Shown in pieces: positions 1 to 12,225 of a stretch of DNA of 64,000 bases. This DNA comes from Orbilia blumenaviensis (lineage: Eukaryota > Ascomycota > Orbiliomycetes > Orbiliales > Orbiliaceae). Every line of letters begins with the position of its first letter. The stretch's first letter is position 1. The stretch is from positions 1,488,001-1,552,000 of the forward strand of contig JAVHNS010000005.1 in NCBI GenBank assembly GCA_036872755.1, in the 5' to 3' direction. A program made the translations under genes and the position numbers. Below the pieces are notes generated by a model that was not told the DNA's origin, did no database searches, and saw nothing but the letters and a program-made list of their open reading frames with translations.

Positions 1-1907
1 AGCTTCCAAGAGTACCGTATCGGGTCTCAATTTAGCAACTTTCCTGGTTCAGGTGATATCGCGAATAATGGGTATCGTCGAAGCATCTCTGGTGCATATT
101 TCTCCCACGAGCCCGCCCCTTCGCACATGTCGACCAGGCACAACAGCGTCGTACGTCAAACTCCCTAGATATTTTCATAGTAAACCCAAATACTAACTTG
201 GCACTAGAACTATGGTAGCTCTGGCGTAAGAGATGGTGGCCAACAATTTTACCAGCCATTCGGACAGTCCGTCTTCGACTCTGGAACCGCTTCTCCGTTC
301 ACGAGAATGTCGTACCCTGGGTCTCCCATGAGCACAAACACTGCTTCCCTAGCAACTCAACCACGACGCGGCGAGGAGCTGAATCTGAGGAGCATGTTGC
401 TAGAGGATTTCAGAAAGAACGCAAAGACAAAACGATACGAGCTCAAGGTTCGTCCAAATATCGTGAATATGGCATTTTCGACCAAACGCTAATCAGTGAA
501 TCTATTGGCAGGACATCTACAACCATGTGGTTGAATTTAGTGGGGACCAACACGGTTCTAGATTCATTCAGCAGAAACTTGAGACAGCCACCTCGGACGA
601 AAAGGATGTCATCTTTTCTGAAATCAGACCAAATGCACTCCAACTGATGACTGATGTTTTTGGCAACTATGTCATTCAAAAATTCTTCGAGCATGGTAAC
701 CAATTACAGAAGGCTCTGTTGGCGAAGCAAATGGAGGGGCACGTGCTTAAGTTGTCTCTGCAAATGTACGGATGTCGAGTGGTCCAAAAGGTAAAATAAA
801 TCATGTTATAACTAGGACTATGAGCCACTTAGCTAACAGACTACTAGGCCCTTGAGCATGTCTTGACCGAGCAGCAGGCAACCTTAATCAAGGAAATCGA
901 TGGCAATGTCCTCAAATGCGTAAAGGACCAGAACGGCAACCACGTTGTGCAGAAGGCCATTGAAAGAGTTCCCGCCCAGCATATTGATTTCATCTTGAAA
1001 GCTTTCAAGGGGCAGGTGCAAAGTCTAGCTACCCACCCGTACGGCTGCCGCGTAATCCAGCGCATGCTTGAACATTGCGACGAGCCTGCTCAGTCTTCGA
1101 TCCTGCAAGAACTTAATATGTGCCTCTACGCTTTGATCCAGGATCAGTACGGAAACTACGTATGCATCTTATTTCTTCCACAAGCTCAGAATACACTTTG
1201 CTAACTCGTCTCATCAGGTCACCCAACATGTCATAGAGCACGGAAAGCCAGAGGACCGAGCCAAGATTATCCATGTCGTTTCTCAACACGTTATACAGTT
1301 CTCAAAGTAAGCAGCCGCCTATGTCCAACGCTCTTCAATATACACCGAGGCTAACTAACTCTCCTAGACACAAATTTGCTTCCAATGTCGTTGAGAAGAG
1401 TATTCAATACGGGAATGAGAAGCAGAGAAAGGAAATGTTGGGTACCATCACAACTCCCAAGAGCGCTGATGGTCCTCCACCTCTTCAGACTCTCATGAAG
1501 GACCAATATGGCAATTACGTCATTCGTAAGTTTCCCTACTAACTAATATATACACACCGCAATCTAACACCATACAGAGAAATTGTTATTCCTTCTAGAT
1601 GAGGAGGATAGGGACACACTGATTGAGGCCATCAAGCCTCAGTTGGCCAACCTAAAGCGCTTTAGCTATGGAAAACAGCTCAATGCCGTAAGTTTATCCT
1701 GCAGTTCCCATCAAGGAACCATGCTAAACAATCTTTCAGATTGAGAAGATGATTGCCAGCTCTTCTCCTTCTTCTGGCGCCGCATCTCCACCAACTCACT
1801 CCGCGGTTGCGGCACTCCCTGTCCCGACCACTTCGGAAGCATCATCTTCGGCCTCGTTCCACCCATCCGAACAAGATACTATCAATAGTTCGCCACCAGA
1901 CAAATAA
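1..1907 (+). CDS. PUF3: Pumilio/PUF3-family RNA-binding protein, 5' partial
   Basis: C-terminal 501 codons of a Pumilio-homology protein; the N-terminus lies left of the window. Exons: <1-150, 208-447, 512-790, 848-1159, 1218-1306, 1368-1525, 1578-1687, 1740-1907, all phases consistent. A Ser/Gly-rich stretch precedes eight PUF repeats (about 512-1730). The RNA-contacting residues, repeats 1 to 8, read SR/Q, NY/Q, CR/Q, NH/Q, CR/Q, NY/Q, SN/E, NY/Q, identical to the classic human PUM1 set. By the established PUF code this reads 5'-UGUAUAUA-3'. Family members bind 3' UTRs and promote deadenylation, decapping and localisation; yeast Puf3 acts on mRNAs for mitochondrial proteins. A Ser/Pro-rich tail follows the repeats. 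The gene is convergent with CSE1. PUF class is very secure; the Puf3-versus-other-paralogue assignment is inference. Confidence 0.93.
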
Positions 1908-2868
1908 AGGAACGGATGTTTCCCCCTTCTCGACAGCAGATCGCAACATTCTGATGAAGACTAAACTCTCCCCCAAGATTTACAAATGAATTCACATTAC
2001 ACTTTTGCATTTGCATTTTGTTTTGCATGGCATCGCTGCTACTTCGGAGTATTCCGTAGTAGAAGCCCGTTAATACCCCATCATCATAACGAGGGCTTTG
2101 ATATTTCTTCCTTAGCGCTGAAACCCAATTTTGAACATTATTCGTTATGTTTCCTTTCTTTCTTTCCCCTTCTTACATCTATTTACTTATTCCCCGTTTC
2201 CGTTTTATCCACTGTACTACTTCGACTAGAGAAACAGGAACTGCTATGCTGCGTACACTGCTCAAAAACTCGCTAGCATCGTTTTACGGGATGTCGTTTT
2301 TGTCAGATGGGGCGGTGTCTCCATCACTTTTTTTTCTTTTCTTCTAATGTCTCTCCCTATTGTTTGTTTCTACAAAATATTCTTTTCCCTTCACTGTATT
2401 TACTTGGAACATTATCACTTTGTATTTCGTCATACCTTTTCTCGGTCCTCTGCCATTCTTACACGCACACAGACATTTTGGTATTTCTTTTTCTGTTCAT
2501 TATTATTGATTGTACGCTCATGATCACGACGTGGTATTTCCATCTTGTTACTTCTCTATTACTCCTATAGTCATGCTATTACTACTTATATCCTTATTAC
2601 TACTACTACAGGGCATTCAAGGTTGTGATATCAAAAATTCTATCTTTTCTCTCGCACTCCATTCTCTTTCTGTTTACCGCTATATAACCTGGTTTTTTCT
2701 TCCTATGGTGATTCTGGATTTAGTGTCTTGATTCTTTGTCTTTCACAGAAATTTGATCTGAGATGTCAATAACGAAAACCAACAGCCGGTCTAGTGCTAT
2801 TTCCACATTCCCGGGTACATGACTCAGCCGGTATTGATATTCGGGTTCGAAATGTGTCGCGCATGGTG

Positions 2869-2901
<33 letters not shown>

Positions 2902-3735
2902 GTATGGAGGACAAATATCTATATTTACATTCTTCCCTTTTCTGAGAATTACTTATCTTTTAGGGGGGGGTTCTTGGTTATTTCTATTTTTGGGGTTCTT
3001 AAGCATTGTTTTCTCTTTGTATCGTTGCTATTTACGAGTCTTTTCTTTACGGGCATGTATGCATGGGATGGGGTAGTTCATACGGGTAACGGGGATACAT
3101 AGCTTCATCGATTCGCAATCCGAGATGGGAGGAATTAACAATAGAGAATTTTAAAGACAGGACTGAAAGAGAAAAGAAAAATAAAAATAAAAAGGAAAAA
3201 AAAAAAAAAAAAATCAGGGAACTTAAATCGACCAAGCAAATCGACCAATCTCCGAAGTTACACACGATTTATATCTCGGTGGCGATTGAGGAGGTGGTTC
3301 TAGCTGGCTGGGTTGTTACACATATGCATATGTATGTATGTCTAGATTGTTAATTAGGACTCAGAAATCTATAGCTACAATTTCATAATTTAGACTATTG
3401 AAATAATTCTAACCCTTTGTGTTTTGGTATAGTGATAACATCGGCAAATAATCTAACCTCCATCTTGTGTATATTAAGATTTTGACAATGCGGTTACATA
3501 GGCAAAACAGACTTCAGGAAGATGATTCTGGTTTCTACCACGTTCAATATTAGAAGGAGCGAGGGAGGAGTGCTATAAAGGCTTAATTTTTTTTTTATCA
3601 AGATGAAGCCAAAAAAAAAAAAAGAAAAAAAATCTGGTAAAATAGTTAAACCCAAGATCGGAAGGGGTCTCCTCCAACCCCCAACCCCCTTTATAAAGAT
3701 AACTAGTAACATTATCTTTTGCCTTTCTTAACTAT
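1908..3735. other. Convergent intergenic region PUF3/CSE1
   Basis: About 1.8 kb between two converging stop codons. It is strongly T-rich on the + strand near PUF3 and contains a 30-base T run at 2871-2900, an A-rich run near 3199-3213 and a T/A-rich patch near 3590-3630. Open frames here are low-complexity Phe/Leu/Ser or Lys stretches and look like chance frames. I see no RNA gene. It probably holds the 3' UTRs of both neighbours. Confidence 0.6.
2871..2900. repeat. Poly(T) tract, 30 bases
   Basis: Uninterrupted run of 30 T residues about 1 kb past the PUF3 stop and 0.8 kb past the CSE1 stop. It may be a slippage-grown homopolymer, or on the - strand a poly(A) relic of a retroposed RNA; no target-site duplication was established. 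Confidence 0.9.
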
Positions 3736-6700
3736 TTAGGCATACCCATCCAAAACTGCTTTGATATCGCCCGCGAGCTCCGAGTTCCTCTGCTGGTAGG
3801 CCTCGCTCTTCTTAACTTCCCCGCCGACCCATTTCCTCACATCCACCACCTGTTGGAAGGGGTCTACGACCGGCTTCCTTGCCGTATTCAGAGTTGCAAA
3901 GCTGACACTAAACGATACATCGTCCAAATCCGCCTCGGTAGTCTGATCGTACCCGCTTCCGCCCTCAGCTGGGGTAGGAGGAACTTCCAGAAGTTTTAGT
4001 AAAGCGTTGATACTTCCAGCCCACATGTTCGAATAATCTCCACCGTTGGTCGCGATCTTTGAAGCTGTTACAATCCTTGTAAGTCCCACCACTGCGATCT
4101 TTCGGTCGAGGAATTTTGTCAATTTTTGGGTCGCGGGGATTATGAATGCCTTGTAGAGCTCCCCAAACACCTTTGCTTGAACACTGTCAACCGCATTGAT
4201 GGCCCAGTCGGGTCCCATATGCTGCTCAACCCGCGAAGCGAGAGTGTAGAAGAATTTTGTGAACCTTAGCGTGAGAGTCTCGGTTCGGGAGCCCGTGAGT
4301 CTGATCATGATCAAATTGAACACCTGACCAATATAAGGATTTAGTGCATCAGTTGGGAAGTTTATGACCAAACCGTCGAGGAGATCGAATGCAGCGGCTT
4401 CTGTAGATTTGACGGAAAGAAGCTTCTGGAAGATACCGAAGATTGGAACGATCTTTTGGTTCTTGAGGATATGTTGACTTTCACGAGCACAGATGGCGTT
4501 GAGGAGCCTGACCAACGCCGGGATGTTGCCACGGGTTTCCCAGAGGGTAACGGCAAGAATGGGGTCGATGAGGCGTTGGTAAAGCTCCGGAAGTGGAGAA
4601 TCAGGGTTGCATTCAAGGAGCAATCCGAGGAGTTGGAAGACGTATGGAAGAAACTCCGAAACTTCAGCTTGTAGGATTCCCAAGAATGGGGTGCTCAGTG
4701 CGTTTTCGAAGTGAGTTGGGTTCAAGGGTCCTACAAAGCGGATCAGAGCACCGAGAGCCTCGAAGTGGTAATGGTTGAACCTAGGATTGCTAGGGTTCTT
4801 GCTGATCTCGACAGTGATCTTGATGAGACTGTCGAGTACAGTTTCGGTAGAAGACGCTGCATCTTCCCTGCAGATAATTAGGATTCTCATCACACAGCGC
4901 ATCAAGAATTCATTTTCTGCGATCTTTTCGGGGCGAGTGTCCCGGGTAATAAGACGAAGAAGCTTGGTTAGTAGATCTCCGGAGGCAGGTCCTATCTCCT
5001 CCTTTGTAAATAGCGGCTTCTTGTCGACCTGGAGATATAGAATTCTTTCGATGGTGATGGCTGAGTATGTGTAGATAACGTATTCAGATGAACCCAAGTG
5101 GTTGATCAGCAATGGGATGATCTGAACAAGCTGGTCCTTTGTAAACTGGCTTCGGAAGGTGTAGATGTATCTAATAGCATCGACGAGGAGGATTGGGTGC
5201 ACATCGCCAGCTTGCTTGCCTAGGTCCGGTGCGATATGCTGCTGGAAGAAACCAATAATATCAACCAGAAGATTTGTCGAACTGACACCATACTGCGTGA
5301 CAACACCCTTAATGGCGATCGAGTTGAATAGATAAAGGGCTGTATCCCTGGATTTCCAATCGCCCTTCCTCAAGAACTCCTGGATGTACTTGTTTGTAGT
5401 TTCGGTAACGGTACCTTCGGACTGCTCCATAAGCTGTCGAAGGAAGTCGTTAGCTGCTCTTCGGCGGGTGTCGCTGTCCGATCCCTCGAGATCGCGCCTA
5501 ATGAATTCAATTGGGTCGTCTTCAAACAATTCCTCATCCGATGCTGATTACGGGGTTAGTATATGGTATACCGCATATATGATATTTCAGAGGGCACATA
5601 CTTCGCAGGGTCATATTGGGGATAATGATCTTTTGAATAACTTCGTCCAACGCGTTGCTGAAAACATCCTTGTGTCTTTGGTTGCCCCCGACCGAAGTCA
5701 GGAATTTCAATGCTTTGCTGACGAGCTACGATAGTGTAAGTATCTCCGTTGCTATAAAAATGCCAATATACAACTTACGATATCGTATTTCGGTTCCAGA
5801 CCAGTAGTGGTCAAGAGGGTCCAGGTTGCGTTCGCAAAGTCGGATGTGAGCGCCCCAAATACATCCTCGTACTTCTGCATATACAGAACCAGAATCTCAC
5901 AAATTCCAGCCTTCACATATTCCTCCAATCCGGACTCGTCTTCATCGGAAGTCGCCAGCAATGGGTTGGAAGTTGTCAGGTACTTGTGGAATAGTTGCAA
6001 GATGTTAGAAAGGTTTTCTTCAAAAACTGGCGGTAACTCCTGGCAACTCAGATCGAAAAAGATTTTGATGAGCAGATTCAGCATCTTGTATAACTCGGTC
6101 AGTTTTGCCTTGTCTGTCTTGCTTGATTCTATTAGGGCGTCTGTAGCCTATGAAATATGTTAGTCGCAACTTTCTATTTGCAGAGTGAGCAATCAACCTC
6201 GTACTTTTAGTAAATTGAGATATGGTTCCCCAAATCTCTCGAGAACGTGAATGATCTCCAAGAACAACTCATCAGAACGGAACAACGGCCTCCATCGCTT
6301 GAAAATAGAATGCGCCACGGTCAAGACACCAGTTGTAACGGCCGGGTTGTTGGGGTCAAGTTTCGATGCGAGCTCCTATTATCTCAATCAGAATCGACAT
6401 ATACACGTTGTTTGTCTTCGTGATAGGCTAACGTACGGCAACGAGTGTGTCCCACTTCTTGTAGAAGTCACTGTCTGCGATGACGCTGATAGCTTCACCG
6501 ATCTGGATTTGCAGGTTCGATGGGACCTGGATCATAACGCCCAGGAGCTCGGATTTGATAGCTGAAACATCGCTAGGTGCGAATTTGTGGTTTCCCTCTT
6601 CATCCTACAAAGAATTTTCAGCAAATGCACGCTGGACTCCAAAGCTATACAGCTACAAAGCGGGATATAACTAACAGTCCAGCTCCGTCTAATGAGATTC

Positions 6701-6990
6701 TTGAAGAATAGTGCACCGGCGAGTCGAACATTAATCGGTAGCTCTGGCGTGGCGACAGTTCGGAGAAGCATTAACGGGAAACCTGGAGTGGTCTCAACGG
6801 ACTTCAGTTGTCGTTCGGCTACAGCAGAGGATCCGTGTTAGTACGGCTTCTAGCTTGCAGTTTTTGACTTCGCGGTCATTGGAATTCGAATGTGGGTAAT
6901 GAGTGAAGGATGAGACGTGCCCTCTTTGTTCTGGGAGTGATCCAAAGAGTTGGCCAGCAGCTGGGCCAGTTGCTTCATGTTTTCGTCCAT
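3736..6990 (-). CDS. CSE1: CSE1/CAS exportin (importin-alpha re-exporter)
   Basis: 950-aa karyopherin-beta protein that, with Ran-GTP, returns importin-alpha from nucleus to cytoplasm. Exons in coding order: 6990-6921, 6818-6676, 6604-6437, 6375-6205, 6147-5779, 5725-5602, 5543-3736; total 2853 nt, in frame. The N-terminus (MDENMKQLAQLLANSL) and the conserved GALFFKNLIRRSW, LFRSDELF and EYIRRDLEGSD-like block (here EFIRRDLEGSDSDTRRRA) are diagnostic of CSE1/CAS. Length matches the family (about 960 aa). The first intron (6920-6819) appears to use a GC donor (gag g|gcacgt), the only choice that keeps frame and avoids an in-frame TAG; its branch-like ctaac and TAG acceptor are ordinary. The open frame starting near 5529 is only the last exon. 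Confidence 0.95.
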
Positions 6991-7496
6991 AGCTGCAGGT
7001 GTGGGGAGGAAGCTCTTCGTGGAAGGTCGTCGACAGTACAAAGGCTCAGTCGAAGTAAATGAGGGACGATTGGGTTCGGGATGGAAGCTGGAAGTCAGCT
7101 AGGCGTGGGAAAGTTCTAATGAACGGTAAAAATGGTGTCTTTTTCGCGCGATAGCGGTGAGAGGACCAGGGTCGTGGATCGAGAAGCAGGAGAGTGGGAT
7201 GAATTCGAGCGCGAGGGATGAGGAAGAGAGGCGGGCAGGTCGACTGAGGTTTTGGCTGGTACAATTTCCAACACCAAAACACGCGACTTGGAGGCTGTCC
7301 CTAAATAGCCCCTGCAAGATCGAGTTTTAAGTTTGAATCACGGGTTGAAATATCAATTCGGTCCTTTGGAAGGGATGAGGTGATAGTATGTAATGTTTAA
7401 AGTAAAATTTTATTGCTATGCTTCATTGATAAGAGATATAGATGGGCACTGTATAGCGGATATACTACGGCATCTTAAATGATGTTTCTAATGGTA
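6991..7496. other. CSE1 5' flank
   Basis: 506 bp upstream of the CSE1 start and downstream of the unknown - strand gene's stop. I see no RNA gene or clear TATA element; overlapping short frames lack support. Confidence 0.5.
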
Positions 7497-8312
7497 TCAG
7501 CTTCGCCCTAGTGACCACCGTCTGGCTTCAAACTTCTTCCCATATTCTTTCTCACACATCGGCGATTTCTCGTATGTTCCTAGTTTTCTCAACATCTTGG
7601 CATACAGTCCTGCGGTGTGCTCTACATATCCTTCCCTCTCCCCTGTCGTCCATGGCCGTCTCACGGTCCTGATCTGCCCCGTCAAGGCACTTTCAATCAA
7701 TTCATCATACTCAGATATCTTCCCTAACACCTTTACCCCGTCCTTTGTGAATACTTCTTGGACTATGTAGTTTAGCAGTAGGAACTCCTGGCGCGGGAGT
7801 GCTTGGAGGAAGCGTAGGGCCCTAGTATCGATGCAAACTTGCGAGGTCGGGACAACCAGGTGCTGTATTTTGGTATATGGAGGGCGGGTAGACATGCAGC
7901 AGAAGAGCAGACGTGGTATGTAAGACAGGAGGGAAAATGTCGGTTTCGCAGACGCACTCGATTCGCTGACCGCTTTCTTTGCCGTTTTCTTCTGAGATTG
8001 TTTCTTTGTCTTCTTTCTCTTCGTTTTTTTCTTCGGCTCAGGCTCCGGCTCGGGATTCATGCTTAGATTTAACATATCATATGGAGTTAGGGCCGCCGGT
8101 TTCCGCCGTATTTTCGATTCTGAGGGCTCCAGTCGCCTGGGTACGCCGCTACCCGTTATTGTACTGCTTGTTCCAGCATGATCTTGATCCCTCCGGATAG
8201 ACGTTCTGAGCGGTGATGGCGTCCTCGGTTCGGGTACCCATTGGCCTCTACCGTAGGGCGACGGCCCATTGTAAATCAAGTGTCGCGGGACGTAAGTTTG
8301 AGATACCGACAT
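7497..8312 (-). CDS. Unknown basic protein, 271 aa
   Basis: Single open frame ending in TGA at 7499-7497. The frame continues open upstream but the first ATG in frame is at 8312 (MSVSQTYVPRHLIYNGPSPY), so I start there; a 5' intron is possible. The N-terminal half is disordered: Pro/Ser/Arg-rich, then EPEPEPE followed by a Lys-rich stretch (KKKTKRKKTKKQSQKK) that could be a nuclear signal. The C-terminal half looks folded, with repeated aromatic, Leu and Lys positions (for example ALPRQEFLLLNYIVQEVF and YAKMLRKLGTYEKSP). I do not recognise the family. It lies between CSE1 and HSH49, all on the same strand. Confidence 0.6.
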   Translation of the reverse strand: MSVSQTYVPRHLIYNGPSPYGRGQWVPEPRTPSPLRTSIRRDQDHAGTSSTITGSGVPRRLEPSESKIRRKPAALTPYDMLNLSMNPEPEPEPKKKTKRKKTKKQSQKKTAKKAVSESSASAKPTFSLLSYIPRLLFCCMSTRPPYTKIQHLVVPTSQVCIDTRALRFLQALPRQEFLLLNYIVQEVFTKDGVKVLGKISEYDELIESALTGQIRTVRRPWTTGEREGYVEHTAGLYAKMLRKLGTYEKSPMCEKEYGKKFEARRWSLGRS

Positions 8313-8682
8313 TGGTATGGCCTGCCCTCCGATAAATATGATAAAGAAATTGTTGTTGTGACATATTACCGTAGAGATGGCCCCGCCGTTTTCTACATTT
8401 CCGACCCGCCGATCCACCTATATTCAGAGCATCCACGTTGGCTACATTCTCGTTACGATCCGATTATCAGCGCCCCGGTAAGTGAATAAGTGAAATGTGA
8501 AGAATCGAAATCTATTATGTAGTGTAATTCGTTATGAACAATAGGGAAGAGAAAAAGAGGGTCACGGAGTTCCAATGCTTGCATCTTTCGTATGATTAAC
8601 AAAACAAAACCAACCTACTATACAATTTTACCCCATAACGCCTCCTAGCAGAACCTTCAAAATGATACACTAAATGAAAACA
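8313..8682. other. Gap between HSH49 stop and the unknown gene start
   Basis: 370 bp holding the 5' flank of the unknown basic-protein gene and the 3' UTR of HSH49. No further feature seen. Confidence 0.5.
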
Positions 8683-9988
8683 CTATCTTCTCTGGAACCC
8701 TGCTGGTGGTGGGGGTACATTCCCGTATGGCGCAGGGTTTGGCGGGTACATAGGTGGCGCTCCCGGAGGTGGAACACCATATGGTGCAGCACCCCTCCCC
8801 ATGGACGCAGTATTAAAACCAGCTGGTGGATACGCACCACCGAACCCGGCAGGAGGCTGCTGTGTCGGCGCACCATATCCTGGTTGCCCTCCAAAGCCCA
8901 TTGGTGGCGGTGGTCGCGAAGGTAGTCCATGCCCAGTGACCGGTGGAGCAGCCGACGGAGGTGGTGGCCTGTATCCTCCTTGCGGGTTCTGGTAAGATTG
9001 TTGTGCGCCGTAGCCTTGTGGTTGGTAGCCAGTTTGGGGTTGAGGTGGGTATCCTTGGTGGGGCTGTTGAACTGGTGGCATCTGCTGTTGGTAGCCTTGA
9101 GGTGCAGCTTGGGGAGCCGGTGCGCCATGAGGCATCTGGGGTTGTGCTGGCGGTTGTACGGGCTGCTGTGTAGGTGGTGCAGCAGCCTGTTGCCCCAATA
9201 GTGCTGGCGGTAGTGCCTGGACTTGGACTTGGACGTTGTTCTTGCGGGCTTGCGATGCCAAAAGACGCTCTGCCTGGTCACCGTGCCTTTCACCCTTTCC
9301 ATCCTTCTTGAAGGCGTAAGATACCGTTATCTCCTTGTTCATCAAGTATTGACCCCCCATTGCATCAATAGCCTTATCCGAGGATTCGAAATTATCGAAC
9401 TGAACGAAACCGAAACCTCGTGATATACCAGCTTCATCACGTGCAATCTAGTAAACCGTTAGCAAAAGCCTTGCGAAAGTACAAGTTATCAGATAGCGGT
9501 GCAGATCCACACACCTTTGGTGGCGCTGTAATCGTCCCAAACGTCATGAAAGTGTCGTAAAGCGTCTTCTCATCCACCATAGAATCCAAATTTCCAATAA
9601 ACAATTCGGCTCCAACTTCCACCGTCTTCTGCTTATCCGCCGACGCTTTATTAACCCTGATCGGTTTCCCGTACAGTCGTATTTGATTCATTATCCTCGC
9701 CGCGTATTCAGCATCTTCTTCGGATACAAACTCGACGAAACCGAAGCCTTGGTGTGTCTGGGTTACGCGATCTTTCGGTAGGTGGACATTTGAGATTCGA
9801 CCAGCTTGGAGCATAAGCTCCCATACTAATGCATCAGTTACGCGTTCGTCAAGGTTGCCGATGTAGACGGTCTATGAGAAAGGGAGTGAGTATGCGCCTG
9901 TAGGAATGTATGAGCTTCGAGAGCTTTTCAATGGGAGGTTAGGAGTACTTACGGCATCTTTGTCTTGTTCCCAGTGCTTGTTTGCCAT
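8683..9988 (-). CDS. HSH49: SF3B4/HSH49 splicing factor, two RRMs
   Basis: 385-aa subunit of the U2 snRNP SF3b complex, which helps anchor U2 at the branch site. Exons: 9988-9953 (12 codons), 9871-9515, 9447-8683; 1158 nt in frame. RRM1 shows RNP2 [11 protein letters not shown] and RNP1 GFGFVEF; RRM2 shows [12 protein letters not shown] and GFGFVQF, followed by the conserved [14 protein letters not shown] block typical of SF3B4. The last about 170 residues are a Pro/Gln/Gly-rich low-complexity tail, as in other members. The start ([12 protein letters not shown]) joins exactly to RRM1 in the usual SF3B4 spacing. It is divergent from MSS1 with 326 bp between start codons. Confidence 0.95.
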
Positions 9989-10314
9989 AACTGTTCCCTT
10001 CACTATAATATCAATCGATGTATACTATATCAGCCGTGGTCTTGTCGTTGAAAGGGCGTATAATAGTCGCGGAATGATGACGATGATAAATAGAGATGAG
10101 TCGCAGTTAAACATCGCCGTCGCGTGAATTGAATCTCAGATGTTTGCGAGAAAATACCACATTGCAACACATAAATCCTTTCCACAACCACTAAACACAC
10201 TTAAACCTCAAGATGCGAGGATTCCAGATATAACTGACTTCGCACCCAAGATATAGCTGAGATTCTCTCCAGGAGTTTCTTTATGTACTCTAGAAGTCTG
10301 CTATATCTTAATCG
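9989..10314. promoter_or_regulatory. HSH49/MSS1 divergent promoter
   Basis: 326 bp between opposite start codons, presumably a shared promoter by position. No specific factor site is convincing. Confidence 0.5.
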
Positions 10315-12225
10315 ATGAGGTCTCTATGGATGTTAAGGCTAGAAAATAGCCTGAGATGGCTTGGTTCCCACCAAACCCGAAGCCAACATGGCCTTCTCGT
10401 GCGCCCGTCGGTCAGCCCTTTGAGGTGGTCTAATGGTATTATAAAGGGTTGTGTATATGCACCGAATGCAAAGCGTGGTTTGTATGGTTATGGCGGTGAG
10501 AACAATCGGACGGTTTACGCCCTATCTACACCCCCTGGCAAGTCCGCCATTGCTGTCGTCCGAATAACTGGTCCTCTATGCGCTCACGTAAGTTTCTGCC
10601 TATCTCAGAATGCGTAAGTCACTCTTCATGTGTATACTCCGAATCTAATCCGTTGATAGATTCACAAAACTTTATGCCCATCGAAGCTACTTCCAAAGCC
10701 TCGCACTGCTACCCTACGCACACTCTTTCACCCAACGACCACTGAAGTTCTGGATCCCTCTGCTCTTCTTCTATACTTCCCAGGTCCAAACTCGTTTACT
10801 GGAGAAGATATACTTGAACTGCACCTTCATGGAGGGCCAGCGGTGCTTAAATCCGTTTTATCAGCTTTGCCGAAATGCTCGCCTTCACTTACCTCTTCAG
10901 CTCCAGATACCCAGCAAAATCTGATACTGCCCGCGGAACCTGGGGAATTCACCCGCCGAGCATTTTATAACTCCCGACTTTCTCTTCCACAGATAGAAGC
11001 TCTATCTGATCTACTCTCAGCAGAAACAGAATCTCAAAGACAGTTAAGTATCCAAAGCACAACCAAGGGTGCCGATAACCTATCCGAAGCCTATCATAAA
11101 TGGCACCAATCTCTTGTCGCCGCTAGGGGAGAACTTGAAGCTCTCATCGATTTTTCAGAAGACCAGCAGTTTGAAGAAACACCGCAGTTGCTGTTAAAGA
11201 ACGTCAAGGGTGAGATTGTGAGATTAAGAGCACAGATGGATATATACCTCTCCAACGCAGTGAAGGGTGAACTACTACGAAATGGTATCAACCTAGCACT
11301 TATCGGCTCACCAAATGTTGGGAAAAGTAGCTTGTTAAATAAGATTGTGGGAAGAGACGCGGCGATTGTAAGTGCTAAGGCAGGCACTACAAGGGACATT
11401 GTCGATGTGTCTGTGGATATGGGAGGGTGGATGGTGGTGTTGGGTGATACAGCGGGGTTTAGGAATGGGGTGTTTGGGGGCGATATTGATGAAATTGAAA
11501 TCGAGGGGATGAAAAGAGCTCGGAAGAGAGTTGAAGGAGCAGACGTGGTAGTGTTTGTAGTGTCTGTCGAGGAAGTGAATGAAGATTCCGGGTTCGAATT
11601 GGACCATCCTTCACTAAAGGAAGCAATTGAAGTTGCACAGGAAGCACTCAATAATGGGAAGGAGGTGGTTGTGGCAGTTAATAAAATCGACAAGCTCAAA
11701 AGCAGTGAGGCACTAGAGAATGTTTTTGACTTGGTAACGCGGGGGCTTACGGGGCTGAAAGAAGGAAGGGTGGTAGGGATATCATGCACAGGAGAAGGGT
11801 ATGAAGGAACCATTCAAAAATTGATGGGAACCTTGACCGGTATGTTCAAGGATATGACCAGTGTTGAAGACGGGCTGGAAGGGACCCCTAGGACTGTGTG
11901 GAGTGAGGCTATTGGTGCTAGCTCTAGACAGAGAATACTCGTCGAGGAGTGTTACAGATACCTGGGTGACTTTCTATTAGGGCTAGAGGACAGTCAAGCT
12001 GCCTCAGAGTATGGTGAGTTAGAAGATGATATTGATATAGTCCTAAAGGCGGAGACCCTGAGGAGAGCAGCTGGCTGCATGTCCCGGATCATGGGCAAGG
12101 GTGAAGGCGCGAGTACAGTCGATGAGGTTCTGGGGGTCGTTTTTGAGAAGTAAGTCGCCCATCATCCTTTCTGGCACGATACACTGCTGACGGTCTCTCA
12201 AACCAGATTCTGCGTTGGGAAATAA
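10315..12225 (+). CDS. MSS1: MSS1/MnmE mitochondrial tRNA-modification GTPase
   Basis: 593 aa. Exons 10315-10587, 10660-12149, 12207-12225; 1782 nt in frame. With its MTO1/MnmG partner, this family installs the carboxymethylaminomethyl-type modification on wobble uridine of mitochondrial tRNAs. A basic, Ser/Leu-rich N-terminus looks like a mitochondrial presequence. TrmE-N fold begins about residue 65 (TVYALSTPPGKSAIAVVRITG). G domain: P-loop GSPNVGKSS near residue 307, then GTTRDIV, DTAGFR and NKID. The small last exon supplies FCVGK, the C-terminal motif with the Cys required in MnmE; reading through the intron instead gives a premature stop at 12153. Convergent with thymidylate synthase, 166 bp between stops. 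Confidence 0.95.

Noticed and set aside
10420..10460. tRNA-like start (ggtggtctaatgg)
   Set aside because: Lies inside MSS1 exon 1 coding sequence and has no matching B box or acceptor stem.
11094..11813. 239-codon antisense frame across MSS1
   Set aside because: Shadow of the MSS1 coding frame, Ser/Thr/Pro-rich by codon complement.
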